64,000 bases of DNA from Sphingomonas sp. PAMC26645 (GTDB lineage: Bacteria > Pseudomonadota > Alphaproteobacteria > Sphingomonadales > Sphingomonadaceae), in the NCBI RefSeq assembly GCF_004795835.1, contig NZ_CP039249.1, forward strand, positions 248,001 to 312,000, read 5' to 3'. Numbering within the stretch: the stretch's first letter is position 1; each line of letters begins with the position of its first letter. Below the pieces are notes generated by a model that did no database searches, was not told the DNA's origin, and was given only the letters and a program-made list of their open reading frames with translations. Positions 39,831 through 49,973 of the stretch are shown here, piece by piece. Both the position numbers and the translations under genes were made by a program.

Positions 39831-40934
39831 CTACGCCCGTCGCGCCGCCAGTTCCGCCTTCCACTTCCGCGCGCGCCACCACATGATCACTCCGGTCACC
39901 GCCAGTACCGCGGGCAATATCCCGCCCAGGAAGATGATCACCTGCCACAGCGCACCCATGTCGGTGCCATCGTGGATCCGCCGCATCCACCGCGCCACGC
40001 CGCCCTGAGGCCGCGCCGGCGCCGCGGTCGCGCCGCCGGTGTCGTCCGCCACCTTCACCCCGATCGGCGCGCCGCCGCCCTGAAACGTCACCGTCCAGTC
40101 CGCGCTGAGGTCGGTCGGCCAGGTGATGCTCCGCAACGGCGCATTATCGACGATACCGCGCGCCTTGCCGATCGCCACCGCGAGAGGCTGCGCGGGCGAC
40201 GCCAGCGGTTTCGCGCGCATCATCGCGCCGCGATCGGGACCGCCTCTCGGCCGCGACGTCTCGCCGATGAGCTTTCCGAAGACCTGCGGGAACGAGATCC
40301 ACGCGCCGGTCAGCGACAGCACGAACAACGGCAGCGCGATCCAGAAGCCGAACAGGTGATGCAGGTTGGTCTCGACGTCGCGGTGTCGCCGGAACCGGAA
40401 CCCGCGCGTCCACTTCCCGACCGTCGGCCACCACAGCCACAGCCCGGTAAAGCACGACACCATCATCGCCACGCCGATCCAGCCGACGATCGAACGCCCG
40501 ACGCCGGGCAGTTGGAGGCTTCCGTGAAGGACATGCAGGAACCGCACGAGCCCGCCGTTCGACGGCGACACCTCGAGTACGCGGGCGGTCGGCGGATCGA
40601 GATAGACCATCGTCCGCTGCGGCGGACCGGGCCGGGTCGGCGCGCTGGCCGAACTGGCCGCGACAACCACCGGACCGCCGTCGTCGGGCATCGTCAGCGT
40701 CGCGATCCGCTCGCCATGCTTCAACGCAGCGCGCGCCGCCGCGACATAGCTGTCGGGCCCGATCACGGTCCTCCCCGAGACCGCATAGCGCGCCGGATCG
40801 ACGATCCGGTCGAGTGCGTCATGCCACACCAGCGCCGCGCCGCTGAGCGACAGCGGGATGATCAGGATCGCCAGCACCAGCCCGATCCACTTGTGGACCT
40901 GGAACCACGCGCGCCGCATCGCCAGCTTGCTCAT
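39831..40934 (-). CDS. PepSY-associated membrane protein, iron operon
   Basis: ATG at 40934 gives 367 aa. The first helix (WFQVHKWIGLVLAILIIPLS) and later HGSLQLPGVGRSIVGWIGVAMMV, HHLFGFWIALPLFVLSLTGAW and the final IIFLGGILPAVLAVTGVIMWW mark four membrane segments, the PepSY_TM family. Conserved histidines (HKW, LH, HHLF) may bind heme or iron; such proteins are proposed to reduce ferric iron from siderophores. It follows the PiuC gene and a repeat element and ends the leftward iron operon. Confidence 0.9.
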   Translation of the reverse strand: MSKLAMRRAWFQVHKWIGLVLAILIIPLSLSGAALVWHDALDRIVDPARYAVSGRTVIGPDSYVAAARAALKHGERIATLTMPDDGGPVVVAASSASAPTRPGPPQRTMVYLDPPTARVLEVSPSNGGLVRFLHVLHGSLQLPGVGRSIVGWIGVAMMVSCFTGLWLWWPTVGKWTRGFRFRRHRDVETNLHHLFGFWIALPLFVLSLTGAWISFPQVFGKLIGETSRPRGGPDRGAMMRAKPLASPAQPLAVAIGKARGIVDNAPLRSITWPTDLSADWTVTFQGGGAPIGVKVADDTGGATAAPARPQGGVARWMRRIHDGTDMGALWQVIIFLGGILPAVLAVTGVIMWWRARKWKAELAARRA

Positions 40935-41005
40935 TGCATTCCCCCGTGTTCGGAGCGTGGCATGGGGGGCCGGTTCAAGTCCACAACCCTTCCACATAGG
41001 CAACA

Positions 41006-41119
41006 TGCTCCCCTCTCTGGAAGGGAGGGGTTAGGGGTGGGTAGGCCGGCTTTGGTCGCGGCGTCTGGATATGCGGAAGCCGACCCACCCCCTGCCCCTC
41101 CCTTTCAGGAAGGGGAGCA
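41006..41119. repeat. Bipartite inverted repeat, G-rich family
   Basis: Left arm about 41006-41042 (starting TGCTCCCCTCTCTGGAAGGG) and right arm about 41083-41119 (ending AGGAAGGGGAGCA) pair imperfectly across about 40 bp. It sits inside the iron operon, between the PiuC and PepSY genes. Confidence 0.7.
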
Positions 41120-41123
41120 GAAG

Positions 41124-41807
41124 TCAGGCGTCCGCCCAGCGGCGCAGCAGGTTATGATACACACCCGTCAGCCGCACCGTCGCCGGATCGCCCTGCCCCT
41201 GCGCCGCCGCGACCGCCTGGACGCCCTGGTCGAGATCGAACAGGATCCGCCGCGCACCGTCATCGCGCACCATCGACTGCAGCCAGAAGAACGACGCGGT
41301 GCGTACCCCGCGCGTGACTGGCGTCACCCGGTGCAGGCTGGAGGCGGGGTAGAGGACCATATGCCCGGCCGGCAGCTTGACCGATTGCGGCCCGAACTGG
41401 TCCTCGATCACCAGCTCGCCGCCATCGTACGTCGCCGGGTCGTCTAGGAAGAGCGTTGCGGACAGGTCGCTGCGGATGCGGAAGTCGGTGCCGCGCTTCA
41501 TCCGGATCGCGTTGTCGACGTGCAGCCCAAAATCCTGTCCGCCGGCGTAGCGGTTGAACAAGGGAGGGAATACTTTCAGCGGGAGCGCCGCCGCCACGAA
41601 CAGCGCAGACCCGCCGAGCGCGTCGAGGACCATCCCGCCAGCCTCGCGCGCGGCGGCAGAGTCCTCGGGCAGTTGTTCGTTGCGCTTGGCGAGCGCGCTT
41701 TGTGGCCCCGACGTGGCGTTGCCGTCGATCCACTCGGCGTGGTCGATCAGCGTGCGGACACGGGCGACGCCAGCCGCATCGAGGACATCGGGGATCGCGA
41801 TCAACAT
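41124..41807 (-). CDS. piuC: PKHD-type Fe(II)/2OG hydroxylase (PiuC/YbiX)
   Basis: 227 aa. The iron facial triad His96, Asp98 (GLHVDN), His159 ([10 protein letters not shown]) and the 2-oxoglutarate Arg169 are present; [13 protein letters not shown] and CGGELVI-like DGGELVIED are family motifs. It acts with the siderophore receptor upstream; its substrate is unknown in the family. The pairing matches fiu-ybiX in E. coli, which supports an iron-starvation role. Confidence 0.93.
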   Translation of the reverse strand: MLIAIPDVLDAAGVARVRTLIDHAEWIDGNATSGPQSALAKRNEQLPEDSAAAREAGGMVLDALGGSALFVAAALPLKVFPPLFNRYAGGQDFGLHVDNAIRMKRGTDFRIRSDLSATLFLDDPATYDGGELVIEDQFGPQSVKLPAGHMVLYPASSLHRVTPVTRGVRTASFFWLQSMVRDDGARRILFDLDQGVQAVAAAQGQGDPATVRLTGVYHNLLRRWADA

Positions 41808-41865
41808 GGCCTCACCCTAGAATGCGGCGGCAATACCGGCAAACTGCCCGCATCGCCGCCAAGCC

Positions 41866-44379
41866 TCACAAACTGTAGAACAGCGTCAACCGCACCGAGC
41901 GCGCTTCGCCCGGCGTCGCCCAGCCATTGTTGCGGATGCCGGTGTAATATTTCTCGTTGGTGTAGTTCTGCACGTTGAGCTGTGCGGTCAGGCCGTTGCC
42001 GACGGTGTAGGACAGGAACGCGCGATGCGTCAGGTAATCCGCCGAATGGAAGACCGGCGTCACTGCGGTCGTCGGCGCGAGCGGGGTGGCCAGCGCGCTG
42101 TTGTTGAGCGCGAACGCCCCCTGATAGGTCAGGCCGTAGCCGAGCTGGAGACCGAACGGCAGCGTGTAGGTAGTGAACAGGCTGCCCGAATGCTTCGGCG
42201 TGTTGGTGAGCTGCTGGTCCTTCTGCGGATCGAGCACCGCTGCGGAGTTGCCGCACGGATTGGTGATCGTCGTCGTGATCGTCGTCGGAGTGGTGACCGT
42301 CGTGCTTCGCGTACCCGGATTGTCGAGACAGAAGTTCGACACGCTCTGCAACACCTTGCCATCGAGATAGGTGTAGTTGGCGAAGATCGACCAGGCCCTC
42401 GACACGCTGCCGCTGGCACCCAGCGCGATGCCGTCGACGCGCGACCGGCCATCGGTGACGCCAAGCGTCGTCACGATCGGGTCGTTGGTGGCGACGCGGT
42501 AGTTGGTGCGTTCGTTGCGGAACAGTGCGGCAGTCAGCTGCAACTTGCGCCCGAACAGGTCGGCCTTCGCGCCGATCTCGTAGTTGACCGCCTTTTCAGG
42601 CTGCACGTCGCACGGATCGACCGTACCCGCCCCCGCGCCGCCGATAGCTGGCGTCCCGATCAGCGTCCCGCAACCGAGCCGCACCGTCGCCGAGGTTGGC
42701 GTGGTGGAATTGCCGTAGGACGCATACAGGCTGACCGTCTCGATCGGCTTGAAATTGATGCCGCCGCGGTACGAGAACAGCGTTTCGTCGCTCGTCTGGT
42801 TCAGGCCGCGGGTATAGGTGCCGAGAGTCGCGGGGATCGTTACCGCCGTCGAAAAAGTATCCGCACGGAAGGTCCCCTTGGCGTGTTCGTAGCGCAGGCC
42901 AAAATTCGCCTCGATCTGCGGAATGATCTTGATCGTATCGAACGCGTACACGGCGGCGTTGCTGGTCGTACCCTGCGACCGGCCCGATTCGATGAAGTTG
43001 AACGCCCCGGTATAGTCGGTGTTCGGATTGGCGAGATTGATCGGCTGCTGGGCGACCGTCGTACCGTCCGCGGTACGCAGCGTGTTGCCCGTGACGATCG
43101 TGTAATCTTCTTGCGAGACCGACGCGCCGAGCACCAGCGTATGCTCAAGCCCAGCGGTATCAAACACCGAGCGGAGATCGGTCTGGTTATAGAGGATCTG
43201 GTTTTCCTGGTTCCGCACGAAACCGCGCGGGCCGCTTGGGATGTAGGATCCAAGCTGCTGCGCGGGCGTGCAGGCTAGCGGTGTCGTTGACACGTTGGAC
43301 GTAGCGATCGGCTGAAACCCGGTCGAAAGGCAGAACCCGTTCGGGTTCGGGGCCTGCGGTGCACTGGTCAACGAGTCCTGCTGAACGCGCTGCCACCGGC
43401 TGAGGTTGCGGATCGAGACCTTGTCGGAGAAGCTGTGGCTGACCGTGGCGGTGGCCTGGTCGACGGTGATGTCCTGCTTGTCGAGGTTCCGGATGCCGTA
43501 ATAGGCCGAGTTGTCGGCGCCCGGCAGCGGTCCATTGTTCACCGCATTGCGGAAGTACGGCACGCCGTAGACGGGGACGTTCTCGTCCTCCTGATGCAGA
43601 TATTGCAGCGTCAGGCTAGTCGGGCCGGTGACGCCGACGATCAGTGACGGGGCGACGGCCCAACGCTTGTTGCTCTCCACATCGCGACCGGGAATGTCGT
43701 TCTTGTGCGCGACTGCGTTGAGACGGACCGCGACGAGGTCGCTGACGCGGACGTTCGAGTCGAGCGTGGTGCGATAATAATCGTCGGTGCCGACGCCGCC
43801 GGACACGACCGTCAGCGTCTCCGCCTGCGGACGCTTGGTGACGAGGTTGATCGTGCCGCCGACCGATCCACCACCGCCGAACACGCTGTTCGCGCCGTTA
43901 TAGACCTCGACCTGTTGCAGGTTGAACGTCTCGCTGCGGCTGTACTGCGCGCTGTCGCGGACGCCGTCGATCGTGATGTCGTTGTTGGCGGAATAGCCAC
44001 GCAGGTTGATGCTGTCGCCGTATCCGCCGCCGCCTTCGCCCGCACCAAAGGTGATGCCGGGGATCGTCTGCAGCACGTCGCGCAAGGTGAGCAGGTTCTG
44101 CTTGCGGATCGTCTGGTCGCCGATGATCGTGACCGTCTGCGTCGTGTCGAGCAGGCTGCGCGTTGCCTTCGGGCTCTCCAGCGTGGTCGCGGGGACGGTC
44201 TTGCCGTTGACGACGATTTCGTCGCGGTTGAGCTGTTTTTCCTGGTCGTCGGCCGCGTGGACCTTTGCCGATTCAGCTGGGCGATCGGCGGCGTAGGCTG
44301 GTGCGCTGGCAATGAACCCTACGCACGAGAGCGCCAGAAATGCGGGCGCGGCGGACGAACGCGACGAGAGACCAGACAT
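41866..44379 (-). CDS. TonB-dependent siderophore receptor (Fiu-like)
   Basis: 837 aa with a signal peptide ending APAYAADR, a plug domain (about 80-185; KQNLLTLRDVLQTIPGITFG, SINLRGYSANNDITIDGVRD, VEVYNGANSVFGGGGSVGG) and a 22-strand barrel. Neighbouring piuC suggests a catecholate siderophore, as for Fiu. AAGGGG lies 6 bp before the ATG at 44379. A Fur-like double site lies directly upstream. Confidence 0.94.
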   Translation of the reverse strand: MSGLSSRSSAAPAFLALSCVGFIASAPAYAADRPAESAKVHAADDQEKQLNRDEIVVNGKTVPATTLESPKATRSLLDTTQTVTIIGDQTIRKQNLLTLRDVLQTIPGITFGAGEGGGGYGDSINLRGYSANNDITIDGVRDSAQYSRSETFNLQQVEVYNGANSVFGGGGSVGGTINLVTKRPQAETLTVVSGGVGTDDYYRTTLDSNVRVSDLVAVRLNAVAHKNDIPGRDVESNKRWAVAPSLIVGVTGPTSLTLQYLHQEDENVPVYGVPYFRNAVNNGPLPGADNSAYYGIRNLDKQDITVDQATATVSHSFSDKVSIRNLSRWQRVQQDSLTSAPQAPNPNGFCLSTGFQPIATSNVSTTPLACTPAQQLGSYIPSGPRGFVRNQENQILYNQTDLRSVFDTAGLEHTLVLGASVSQEDYTIVTGNTLRTADGTTVAQQPINLANPNTDYTGAFNFIESGRSQGTTSNAAVYAFDTIKIIPQIEANFGLRYEHAKGTFRADTFSTAVTIPATLGTYTRGLNQTSDETLFSYRGGINFKPIETVSLYASYGNSTTPTSATVRLGCGTLIGTPAIGGAGAGTVDPCDVQPEKAVNYEIGAKADLFGRKLQLTAALFRNERTNYRVATNDPIVTTLGVTDGRSRVDGIALGASGSVSRAWSIFANYTYLDGKVLQSVSNFCLDNPGTRSTTVTTPTTITTTITNPCGNSAAVLDPQKDQQLTNTPKHSGSLFTTYTLPFGLQLGYGLTYQGAFALNNSALATPLAPTTAVTPVFHSADYLTHRAFLSYTVGNGLTAQLNVQNYTNEKYYTGIRNNGWATPGEARSVRLTLFYSL

Positions 44380-44410
44380 GCGAAACCCCTTATTGTTGCG
44401 GGTTCGCTAT

Positions 44411-44453
44411 TGAGAGTCGTTTTCACTGTCAACGCTATTGCGACTAATTCTCA
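44411..44453. promoter_or_regulatory. Two overlapping Fur-box-like dyads before the iron operon
   Basis: TGAGAGTCGTTTTCA (44411-44425) and TGCGACTAATTCTCA (44439-44453) both fit a 7-1-7 TGARANN-N-NNTYTCA dyad imperfectly, about 28 bp apart. They begin 31 bp upstream of the receptor ATG, overlapping where its promoter should lie. Iron repression through Fur is inferred from sequence and operon content. Confidence 0.6.
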
Positions 44454-44708
44454 TGGGGCGTTTGAGAACAGCCATGATCTCAAGGCGCTAGCGAGATTGG
44501 GGGGATTTTCGGCTAAGATGCGTATCGCGTCGATCTCTGCGACCAGCGCAGACAAGGGCAAGGCAAGACGCACCGCAGCGGCCTCCAGCGCTTGCCAGAA
44601 GATGGGTTCGAGACTGATGGACGTCTGGTGGCCTGCAATCGTGATCGAGCGCTTGACGGGTCCGTGGAACCCGCCCGCGGGCGCCGTAATGCCACCGCCC
44701 GCGGTCAC
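44451..44708 (-). CDS. Ribbon-helix-helix protein (RHH_4-like)
   Basis: GTG at 44708 gives 85 aa. KRSITIAGHQTSISLEPIFW followed by ALEAAAVRLALPLSALVAEID and NLASALRSWLF is the RHH_4 family of small alphaproteobacterial DNA-binding proteins. It starts 8 bp after cobT and ends inside the Fur-like site of the next operon. Its target is unknown. Confidence 0.85.
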   Translation of the reverse strand: MTAGGGITAPAGGFHGPVKRSITIAGHQTSISLEPIFWQALEAAAVRLALPLSALVAEIDAIRILAENPPNLASALRSWLFSNAP

Positions 44709-44715
44709 CCGCGGA

Positions 44716-46539
44716 TCATTCGGTATCGAACAGCGAGGCCAACTGCTCGATGATCGTGCCACCAAGCTGCTCGACGTCCATGATCGTCACGGCGCGCGCG
44801 TAATAGCGGGTGACGTCGTGGCCGATGCCGATCGCGACGAGTTCGACCGGCGACTTGCTCTCGATCCAGCCGATCACTTGGCGCAAATGGCGCTCCAGAT
44901 ACGAACCGGAGTTCACGCTGAGCGTCGAATCGTCGACCGGCGCGCCATCGCTGATCACCATCAGGATGCGACGTTCCTCGGGCCGCGCGACGAGGCGTGC
45001 ATGCGCCCACATCAGCGCTTCGCCGTCAATATTCTCCTTCAGCAACCCCTCGCGCATCATCAGGCCGAGCGAGTTGCGCGCGCGGCGCCACGGCTCGTCC
45101 GCGCGCTTGTAGACGATGTGGCGGATGTCGTTGAGCCGCCCCGGCTGCGGCGGACGCCCAGCGGCGAGCCAGGTTTCGCGCGACTGCCCGCCCTTCCACG
45201 CGCGCGTGGTAAAGCCGAGGATCTCGGTCTTCACGCCGCAGCGCTCCAGCGTGCGCGCGAGGATGTCCGCGCTGATCGCCGCGATCGAGATCGGGCGGCC
45301 GCGCATCGATCCGGAATTGTCGATCAGCAACGTCACAACCGTGTCCCGGAAATCGGTCTCGCGCTCGGCCTTGTAGCTCAGCGACAGAGTCGGGTTGACG
45401 ATCACGCGCGCCAGCCGCGCCGCGTCGAGGATACCCTCCTCCTGGTCGAAATCCCACGACCGCGACTGCTGCGCCATCAGCCGCCGCTGGAGCCGATTGG
45501 CAAGCTTCGACACGGTTGATTGCAAGTGCACGAGTTGCTGGTCGAGATAGCCGCGCAGCCGCGCCAGTTCGTCGGCGTCGCATAGCTCGGTGGCGGCGAT
45601 CACCTCATCGAACTGCGTCGTCCAAGGCTTGTAGTCGAACGCGCCGCCCATATCGGCAAAGGGGCGGTTCGGGCGGACCGGCTGCATGCCTTCCTCGCCA
45701 TCGTCACCGGGCTCGCCGTCGATGTCGTCCATCGACTCGTCGCTCTGCTCCTGGCCGTCGCTTTCCTCATTCTGCTGCTCGGACTGTTCGCCGCGCGCCT
45801 CGACTTCGCCCTGGCCGTCCTCGCCTTGGTCGTCGCCTTCGTCGCCCTCGTCCTGCTGCTGCTCGTCGGTGCCCTCGTCCTCGGAGCCGCCTTCGTCGCT
45901 CTCCTCGGGGACTTGGTCGCCCTCGACCAGCTCGAGTTCCTGCAGCATTTTACGCGCAAGACCCTGGAACGCCTTCTGGTCGTCAAGCGCATAGGCGAGC
46001 GCGTCGAGATCGGTCTTGCTCTCGATCCACTCACGCACCAGCGCGAGACCGGGTGCGGCGATCGCGGGCGATTCCTGCCCGGTCAGCCGCTCGCGCACCA
46101 TCAGGCCGAGCGCGGTCGACAGCGGCACTTCGTCGCGATTGCGCGCGCGCGTAATGGGATCCGCCCGCAGCCGCACGTCGAGCGCGCTTTCTAGGTTCTC
46201 GGTGATGCCGGCATAACCACGCGAGCCGAGTGCCTCGACTCGTGCAGTCTCGACGGAGTCAAACACTGCGCGCGCCACCGCGTCGACCGGCGCCGCACGA
46301 TTATGCAGCGCGATGTCGTGGTGCTTCAACCGCAGTGCGAAACCGTCGGCAAAACCCCGCGCTTCGGCCACCTGCTCCAACGGCAGAGCCCGCGCGGGCA
46401 TAGGCACCTTGATGTGCTTGCCCGACTGCGTCGGTGCGTCCGCGGTGAAGGCGAGTTCGACCTCCGGCTCCTCCGAGATCGCACGCGCGGTGCCGGCAAG
46501 AACCGCCTTGAAGCGATCGAGAGGGGTTTCGTTGGCCAA
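44716..46539 (-). CDS. cobT: Cobaltochelatase subunit CobT
   Basis: TTG start at 46539 gives 607 aa beginning [20 protein letters not shown]. The protein has the CobT N-domain, a long acidic linker at about 200-280 (runs of E, D, Q and S), and a vWA domain with the MIDAS sequence [11 protein letters not shown]. With CobS it inserts cobalt into hydrogenobyrinate a,c-diamide together with CobN, which is not in the window. The start is 5 bp after the cobS stop, indicating one transcript. Confidence 0.94.
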   Translation of the reverse strand: MANETPLDRFKAVLAGTARAISEEPEVELAFTADAPTQSGKHIKVPMPARALPLEQVAEARGFADGFALRLKHHDIALHNRAAPVDAVARAVFDSVETARVEALGSRGYAGITENLESALDVRLRADPITRARNRDEVPLSTALGLMVRERLTGQESPAIAAPGLALVREWIESKTDLDALAYALDDQKAFQGLARKMLQELELVEGDQVPEESDEGGSEDEGTDEQQQDEGDEGDDQGEDGQGEVEARGEQSEQQNEESDGQEQSDESMDDIDGEPGDDGEEGMQPVRPNRPFADMGGAFDYKPWTTQFDEVIAATELCDADELARLRGYLDQQLVHLQSTVSKLANRLQRRLMAQQSRSWDFDQEEGILDAARLARVIVNPTLSLSYKAERETDFRDTVVTLLIDNSGSMRGRPISIAAISADILARTLERCGVKTEILGFTTRAWKGGQSRETWLAAGRPPQPGRLNDIRHIVYKRADEPWRRARNSLGLMMREGLLKENIDGEALMWAHARLVARPEERRILMVISDGAPVDDSTLSVNSGSYLERHLRQVIGWIESKSPVELVAIGIGHDVTRYYARAVTIMDVEQLGGTIIEQLASLFDTE

Positions 46540-46543
46540 AGGT

Positions 46544-47548
46544 TTAGGCCTTGCCCACCACGCTCTCGGGGAGATCCTTGCCGAACACGCGCTGGTAATA
46601 TTCGGCAACCAGCGGCCGCTCCGCCTCGTCGCACTTGTTGAGGAACGACAGGCGGAACGCGAAGCCGACGTCGCCGAAGATCAGCGCGTTCTGTGCCCAG
46701 GTGATCACCGTACGCGGGCTCATCACGGTCGAAATGTCGCCGTTGACGAAGCCCTTGCGCGTCATGTCGGCGACGCGGACCATGTTCTCGACGGTCTTCT
46801 TGCCCTCGGGCTTGTCGTATTCGCCCGACTTGGCGAGCACGATCTGCGCCTCGACCTTGGCCGGCAGATAGTTGAGCGTCACGACGATGTTCCAGCGGTC
46901 CATCTGGCCCTGGTTGATTTGCTGCGTGCCGTGATACAGCCCGCTCGTATCGCCCAAGCCCACCGTGTTGGCGGTCGCGAACAGGCGGAACCACGGGTTC
47001 GGGCGGATCACGCGGTTCTGGTCGAGCAGCGTCAGCTTGCCCTCGGTTTCCAGCACGCGCTGGATCACGAACATCACGTCCGGGCGGCCCGCGTCGTACT
47101 CGTCGAACACGAGCGCGGTCGGCGTCTGCAACGCCCAGGGCAGCAGGCCCTCGCGGAACTCGGTGATCTGCTGGCCGTCCTTCAGCACGATCGCGTCGCG
47201 GCCGATCAGGTCGATACGGCTGATGTGCGCGTCGAGATTGATTCGGATGCACGGCCATTTAAGGCGCGCCGCGACCTGCTCGATATGCGTCGACTTGCCG
47301 GTGCCGTGATAGCCCTGGACCATAACGCGACGGTTATGCGCGAAGCCGGCAAGGACCGCGAGCGTGGTGTCGGCATCGAAGACGTACGCCGGATCGAGAT
47401 CGGGCACGCGCTCATCGGCTTCGGAGAAGGCCGGCACTTCCATGTCGGAATCGATCCCGAACATCTCGCGCACCTTCACCATGCGGTCGGGGGCGTCGAG
47501 GATCGTGGTCTCGCGGCTATCTGGCTGGGTATTCGGGATATCGGTCAT
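46544..47548 (-). CDS. cobS: Cobaltochelatase AAA+ subunit CobS
   Basis: 334 aa. Walker A GYHGTGKS (79-86), Walker B ALVFDEYD (about 145-152), and the [20 protein letters not shown] segment are the CobS signature. It forms a hexameric ATPase with CobT. The 178-bp upstream gap has no B12 riboswitch that I can see. Confidence 0.96.
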   Translation of the reverse strand: MTDIPNTQPDSRETTILDAPDRMVKVREMFGIDSDMEVPAFSEADERVPDLDPAYVFDADTTLAVLAGFAHNRRVMVQGYHGTGKSTHIEQVAARLKWPCIRINLDAHISRIDLIGRDAIVLKDGQQITEFREGLLPWALQTPTALVFDEYDAGRPDVMFVIQRVLETEGKLTLLDQNRVIRPNPWFRLFATANTVGLGDTSGLYHGTQQINQGQMDRWNIVVTLNYLPAKVEAQIVLAKSGEYDKPEGKKTVENMVRVADMTRKGFVNGDISTVMSPRTVITWAQNALIFGDVGFAFRLSFLNKCDEAERPLVAEYYQRVFGKDLPESVVGKA

Positions 47549-47726
47549 GTTGGCCTCGTGTTCCCGGTAGCTCTAGGCCAAGCGCGGGCAGTTACTCAAC
47601 CGCCGCTGTACGATTGGTCGGGCGATTGACCGGAAGAGTTAGACGAACCGCTCGCCAGCCGTGCGGTTCCGGATGGCGCGCCGTGAAATATCGATCAGAG
47701 TAAGTATGGATCACATTCCCGATCCT

Positions 47727-48335
47727 TCAGGCAAACGCGGTCGCGCCCTTCAGGTGCTGGTAGGCCGCGATCACCTTCTGCAACTCGGCTTCATGCGCGC
47801 GGTCGCCGCCGTTGCGATCGGGGTGATAGCGGCGGACCAACTCGCTGTAGCGTTTACGGAGTGCGGTGCGGTCAGTGTCCGTTCCTAGTCCGAGCACGCG
47901 CAACGAGCGCCGTTCGCCGTCGGACAACACGCGGCCATCCTTGCGCGCCGCCGCCATCCGCTCGCCGAAGCGTGCACCGATCGCATCGATCGGGTCGGCG
48001 AAGTCCGCCCATTTCGGCGGGGTGTCGCCGCCGCCATGCGCAAACGCGCGCGTTTCGCGTTCCCAGCCCGCCAACGGGCGCTGCGCGTAGTGAATCTCGT
48101 CCGCGGTCATGCCGTCGAAGAAATTATACCCCGAATTGAACGCGCGGACATGCTCGAGGCAGAACCAGCGGAACTGCGGCGGTCCGCCTTCGCTCGGTCC
48201 TTCGAGCGGGGGCGCACGAAATTCGCCGGGCTCCTCGCAGTCGCGCCACATGCAGACGCGACCCGTCCCTTCCACGCGGCCGTGAAACCGTGGGCTGGGG
48301 CGTTCTTTCCGCTCTTTTCGATCGTCGTCCGCCAC
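47727..48335 (-). CDS. J-domain protein
   Basis: 202 aa. The N-terminal half carries a small zinc-like motif (CMWRDCEEPG...CLEHVRAFN). The C-terminal J domain ends with RYSELVRRYHPDRNGGDRAHEAELQKVIAAYQ, including the HPD motif that stimulates DnaK. It lacks the G/F and zinc-finger regions of true DnaJ. It is divergent from bolA, an arrangement common beside cobS in alphaproteobacteria. Confidence 0.92.
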   Translation of the reverse strand: MADDDRKERKERPSPRFHGRVEGTGRVCMWRDCEEPGEFRAPPLEGPSEGGPPQFRWFCLEHVRAFNSGYNFFDGMTADEIHYAQRPLAGWERETRAFAHGGGDTPPKWADFADPIDAIGARFGERMAAARKDGRVLSDGERRSLRVLGLGTDTDRTALRKRYSELVRRYHPDRNGGDRAHEAELQKVIAAYQHLKGATAFA

Positions 48336-48373
48336 CGGCTCCCCGCGCTTCCAAAACGGGCTATATAGGGAGC

Positions 48374-48661
48374 ATGACAGACCTCGCCACCGGCTCCGTA
48401 CAGGACCAGATCACCGCCCGCCTCACCGCGACACTCGCCCCGACGCAGCTGACCGTCGTCAACGAGAGCGGGCTTCACGCCGGCCATATGGGCGACGACG
48501 GTACCGGTGAAACGCATTTTCGCGTCGAGGTAGAAACCCCGCAGTTCGAAGGCCTTAATCGCGTCGCCCGCCAGCGGCTCGTGAACCAGGCGCTCGCCGA
48601 ACTGTTGAGCACGAAGATTCACGCGCTCGCCATCAAGGCCCGCGCGCCTGGGGAAATCTGA
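48374..48661 (+). CDS. BolA-family protein
   Basis: ATG at 48374 gives 95 aa: LTATLAPTQLTVVNESGLHA followed by HFRVEVETPQFEGLNRVARQ, the BolA/YrbA fold with its conserved His. BolA proteins partner monothiol glutaredoxins in iron-sulphur handling. The stop overlaps the ATG of the GST gene (TGATG). Confidence 0.94.
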   Translation: MTDLATGSVQDQITARLTATLAPTQLTVVNESGLHAGHMGDDGTGETHFRVEVETPQFEGLNRVARQRLVNQALAELLSTKIHALAIKARAPGEI

Positions 48662-49368
48662 TGGCGTACAAGCTCTGGTACTGGCCCTCGCTGCAAGGCC
48701 GCGGCGAGTTCGTCCGGCTCGCGCTCGAAGGTGCCGAGATCGCGTATGAGGATTGCGCGCGTGGCGTAGGCGAAGAGGGTTTGCTCGCCGATCTGAACGA
48801 CCGTACCGGACGGCCGCCGCTCGCGCCGCCGTATCTGGAGCTCGACGGCCTGGTGATCGCGCAGGTCGCCAACATCCTGATGTATCTAGGCGAGCGTCAC
48901 GGCCTCGCGCCGTCGAACATGGCGGACCGGCTGTGGCTTAACCAGCTCCAGCTGACGATCGCCGACCTCGTCGCGGAGGTCCACAACGTCCATCATCCGG
49001 TCGCGATGATGGACTATTACGACGACCAGAAACCCGAGGCCGCGCGTGCCGCCAAGCAGTTTCGCGAGGCGCGGATGCCGAAGTATCTCGGCCATTTCGA
49101 GGATGCAGCGCAGGCGAATGCGGGCGACTGGCTGATCGATCACAAATGGAGCTACGCCGATACGTCGCTGTTTCAGGTGATCGAGGGGCTGCGGTACATG
49201 TTCCCGAAGCGGATGAAGACGCTCGAACCCGACTATCCGAATTTGGTCCGGATTCGCGATCAGGTCGCCGAACTGCCCAGCATCAAGGCCTATCTGAAAA
49301 GCGACCGCCGCCTCGCCTTCAACACCGACGGCATCTTCCGTGCCTATCCGGAACTGGATGCCGAATGA
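48661..49368 (+). CDS. Glutathione S-transferase family protein
   Basis: 235 aa. KLWYWPSLQGRGEFVRLALE is the thioredoxin-like start with the Tyr/Ser site region, VIAQVANILMYLGERHGL the cis-proline/GSH area, and the helical C-domain ends SIKAYLKSDRRLAF. Its length and helix content resemble sigma/mu-like GSTs. Substrate unknown. It is co-transcribed with bolA. Confidence 0.9.
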   Translation: MAYKLWYWPSLQGRGEFVRLALEGAEIAYEDCARGVGEEGLLADLNDRTGRPPLAPPYLELDGLVIAQVANILMYLGERHGLAPSNMADRLWLNQLQLTIADLVAEVHNVHHPVAMMDYYDDQKPEAARAAKQFREARMPKYLGHFEDAAQANAGDWLIDHKWSYADTSLFQVIEGLRYMFPKRMKTLEPDYPNLVRIRDQVAELPSIKAYLKSDRRLAFNTDGIFRAYPELDAE

Positions 49369-49413
49369 GGCTTGGCAGTGTTCTAACACTCAGCACCTCG
49401 CCAACCAACACCT

Positions 49414-49511
49414 CCCCGGCGAAGGCCGGGGTCCAGTTGGGGGTCAGGGGTAACGACGGGCTGCCCGCCACCATATCGGCCTTTCCAACTGGGCCCCGGC
49501 CTTCGCCGGGG
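49414..49511. repeat. Bipartite inverted repeat, CGAAGGCCGGGG family
   Basis: Left arm 49414-49440 (CCCCGGCGAAGGCCGGGG then TCCAGTTGG) and right arm 49485-49511 match over 27 bp with one mismatch, about 44 bp apart. It ends 15 bp before the Nudix ATG. Confidence 0.8.
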
Positions 49512-49525
49512 TGGTGCACCGGGCT

Positions 49526-49969
49526 ATGAGGACCCCACGCCCAGCAGCGCGCATCCTCCTTGTCGACGGCCAGGATCGCGTATTGATGTTCCGCTTCACG
49601 CCGACCGACCTCCCGCCACTCTGGTGCACTCCCGGCGGCGCAGTCGATCCCGGCGAGAGCTACGCCGCCGCAGCACGCCGCGAACTCTGGGAAGAAGTCG
49701 GCCTCGACATCGACTGCGGCCCCGAAGTCGCGCGCCGCGTCGTCGACTTCCGGACCTTCGAAGGTGTGGAGGTCACCGCCGACGAACGCTATTTCCGGAT
49801 CGACGTCGACAGCTGCGACGTGAAGGCGGGCAATCTCACCGAACAGGAGAAGCAACTGCTCGTCGGTCACCGCTGGTTTTCCCGAAACGACATCGCGGGC
49901 TTCCACGAAACGCTCTATCCAGCAGACCTGGTCGAACTGCTCGACGCCACGGAACCTGCCAAGGGATAA
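49526..49969 (+). CDS. Nudix hydrolase
   Basis: ATG at 49526 gives 147 aa; a GTG at 49511 lies in the repeat and is less likely. The Nudix box is GGAVDPGESYAAAARRELWE followed by EVGL. It should hydrolyse a nucleoside-diphosphate-linked substrate with Mg2+. It is 4 bp from the pirin gene. Confidence 0.93.
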   Translation: MRTPRPAARILLVDGQDRVLMFRFTPTDLPPLWCTPGGAVDPGESYAAAARRELWEEVGLDIDCGPEVARRVVDFRTFEGVEVTADERYFRIDVDSCDVKAGNLTEQEKQLLVGHRWFSRNDIAGFHETLYPADLVELLDATEPAKG

Positions 49970-49973
49970 CGCC

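Noticed and set aside
39972..41447. Rightward 491-aa frame over PepSY and piuC
   Set aside because: It is antisense to two recognised genes, crosses a repeat element and has no domain.
43705..45519. Rightward 604-aa frame over the receptor and cobT
   Set aside because: It spans three recognised leftward genes and a promoter; the composition is artificial.
47549..47726. Possible B12 riboswitch before cobS
   Set aside because: No B12-box-like sequence or matching fold is visible, and chelatase genes need not be riboswitch-controlled.
49511..49525. GTG start for the Nudix gene at 49511
   Set aside because: It lies in the last base of the repeat arm; ATG 49526 gives a normal N-terminus.
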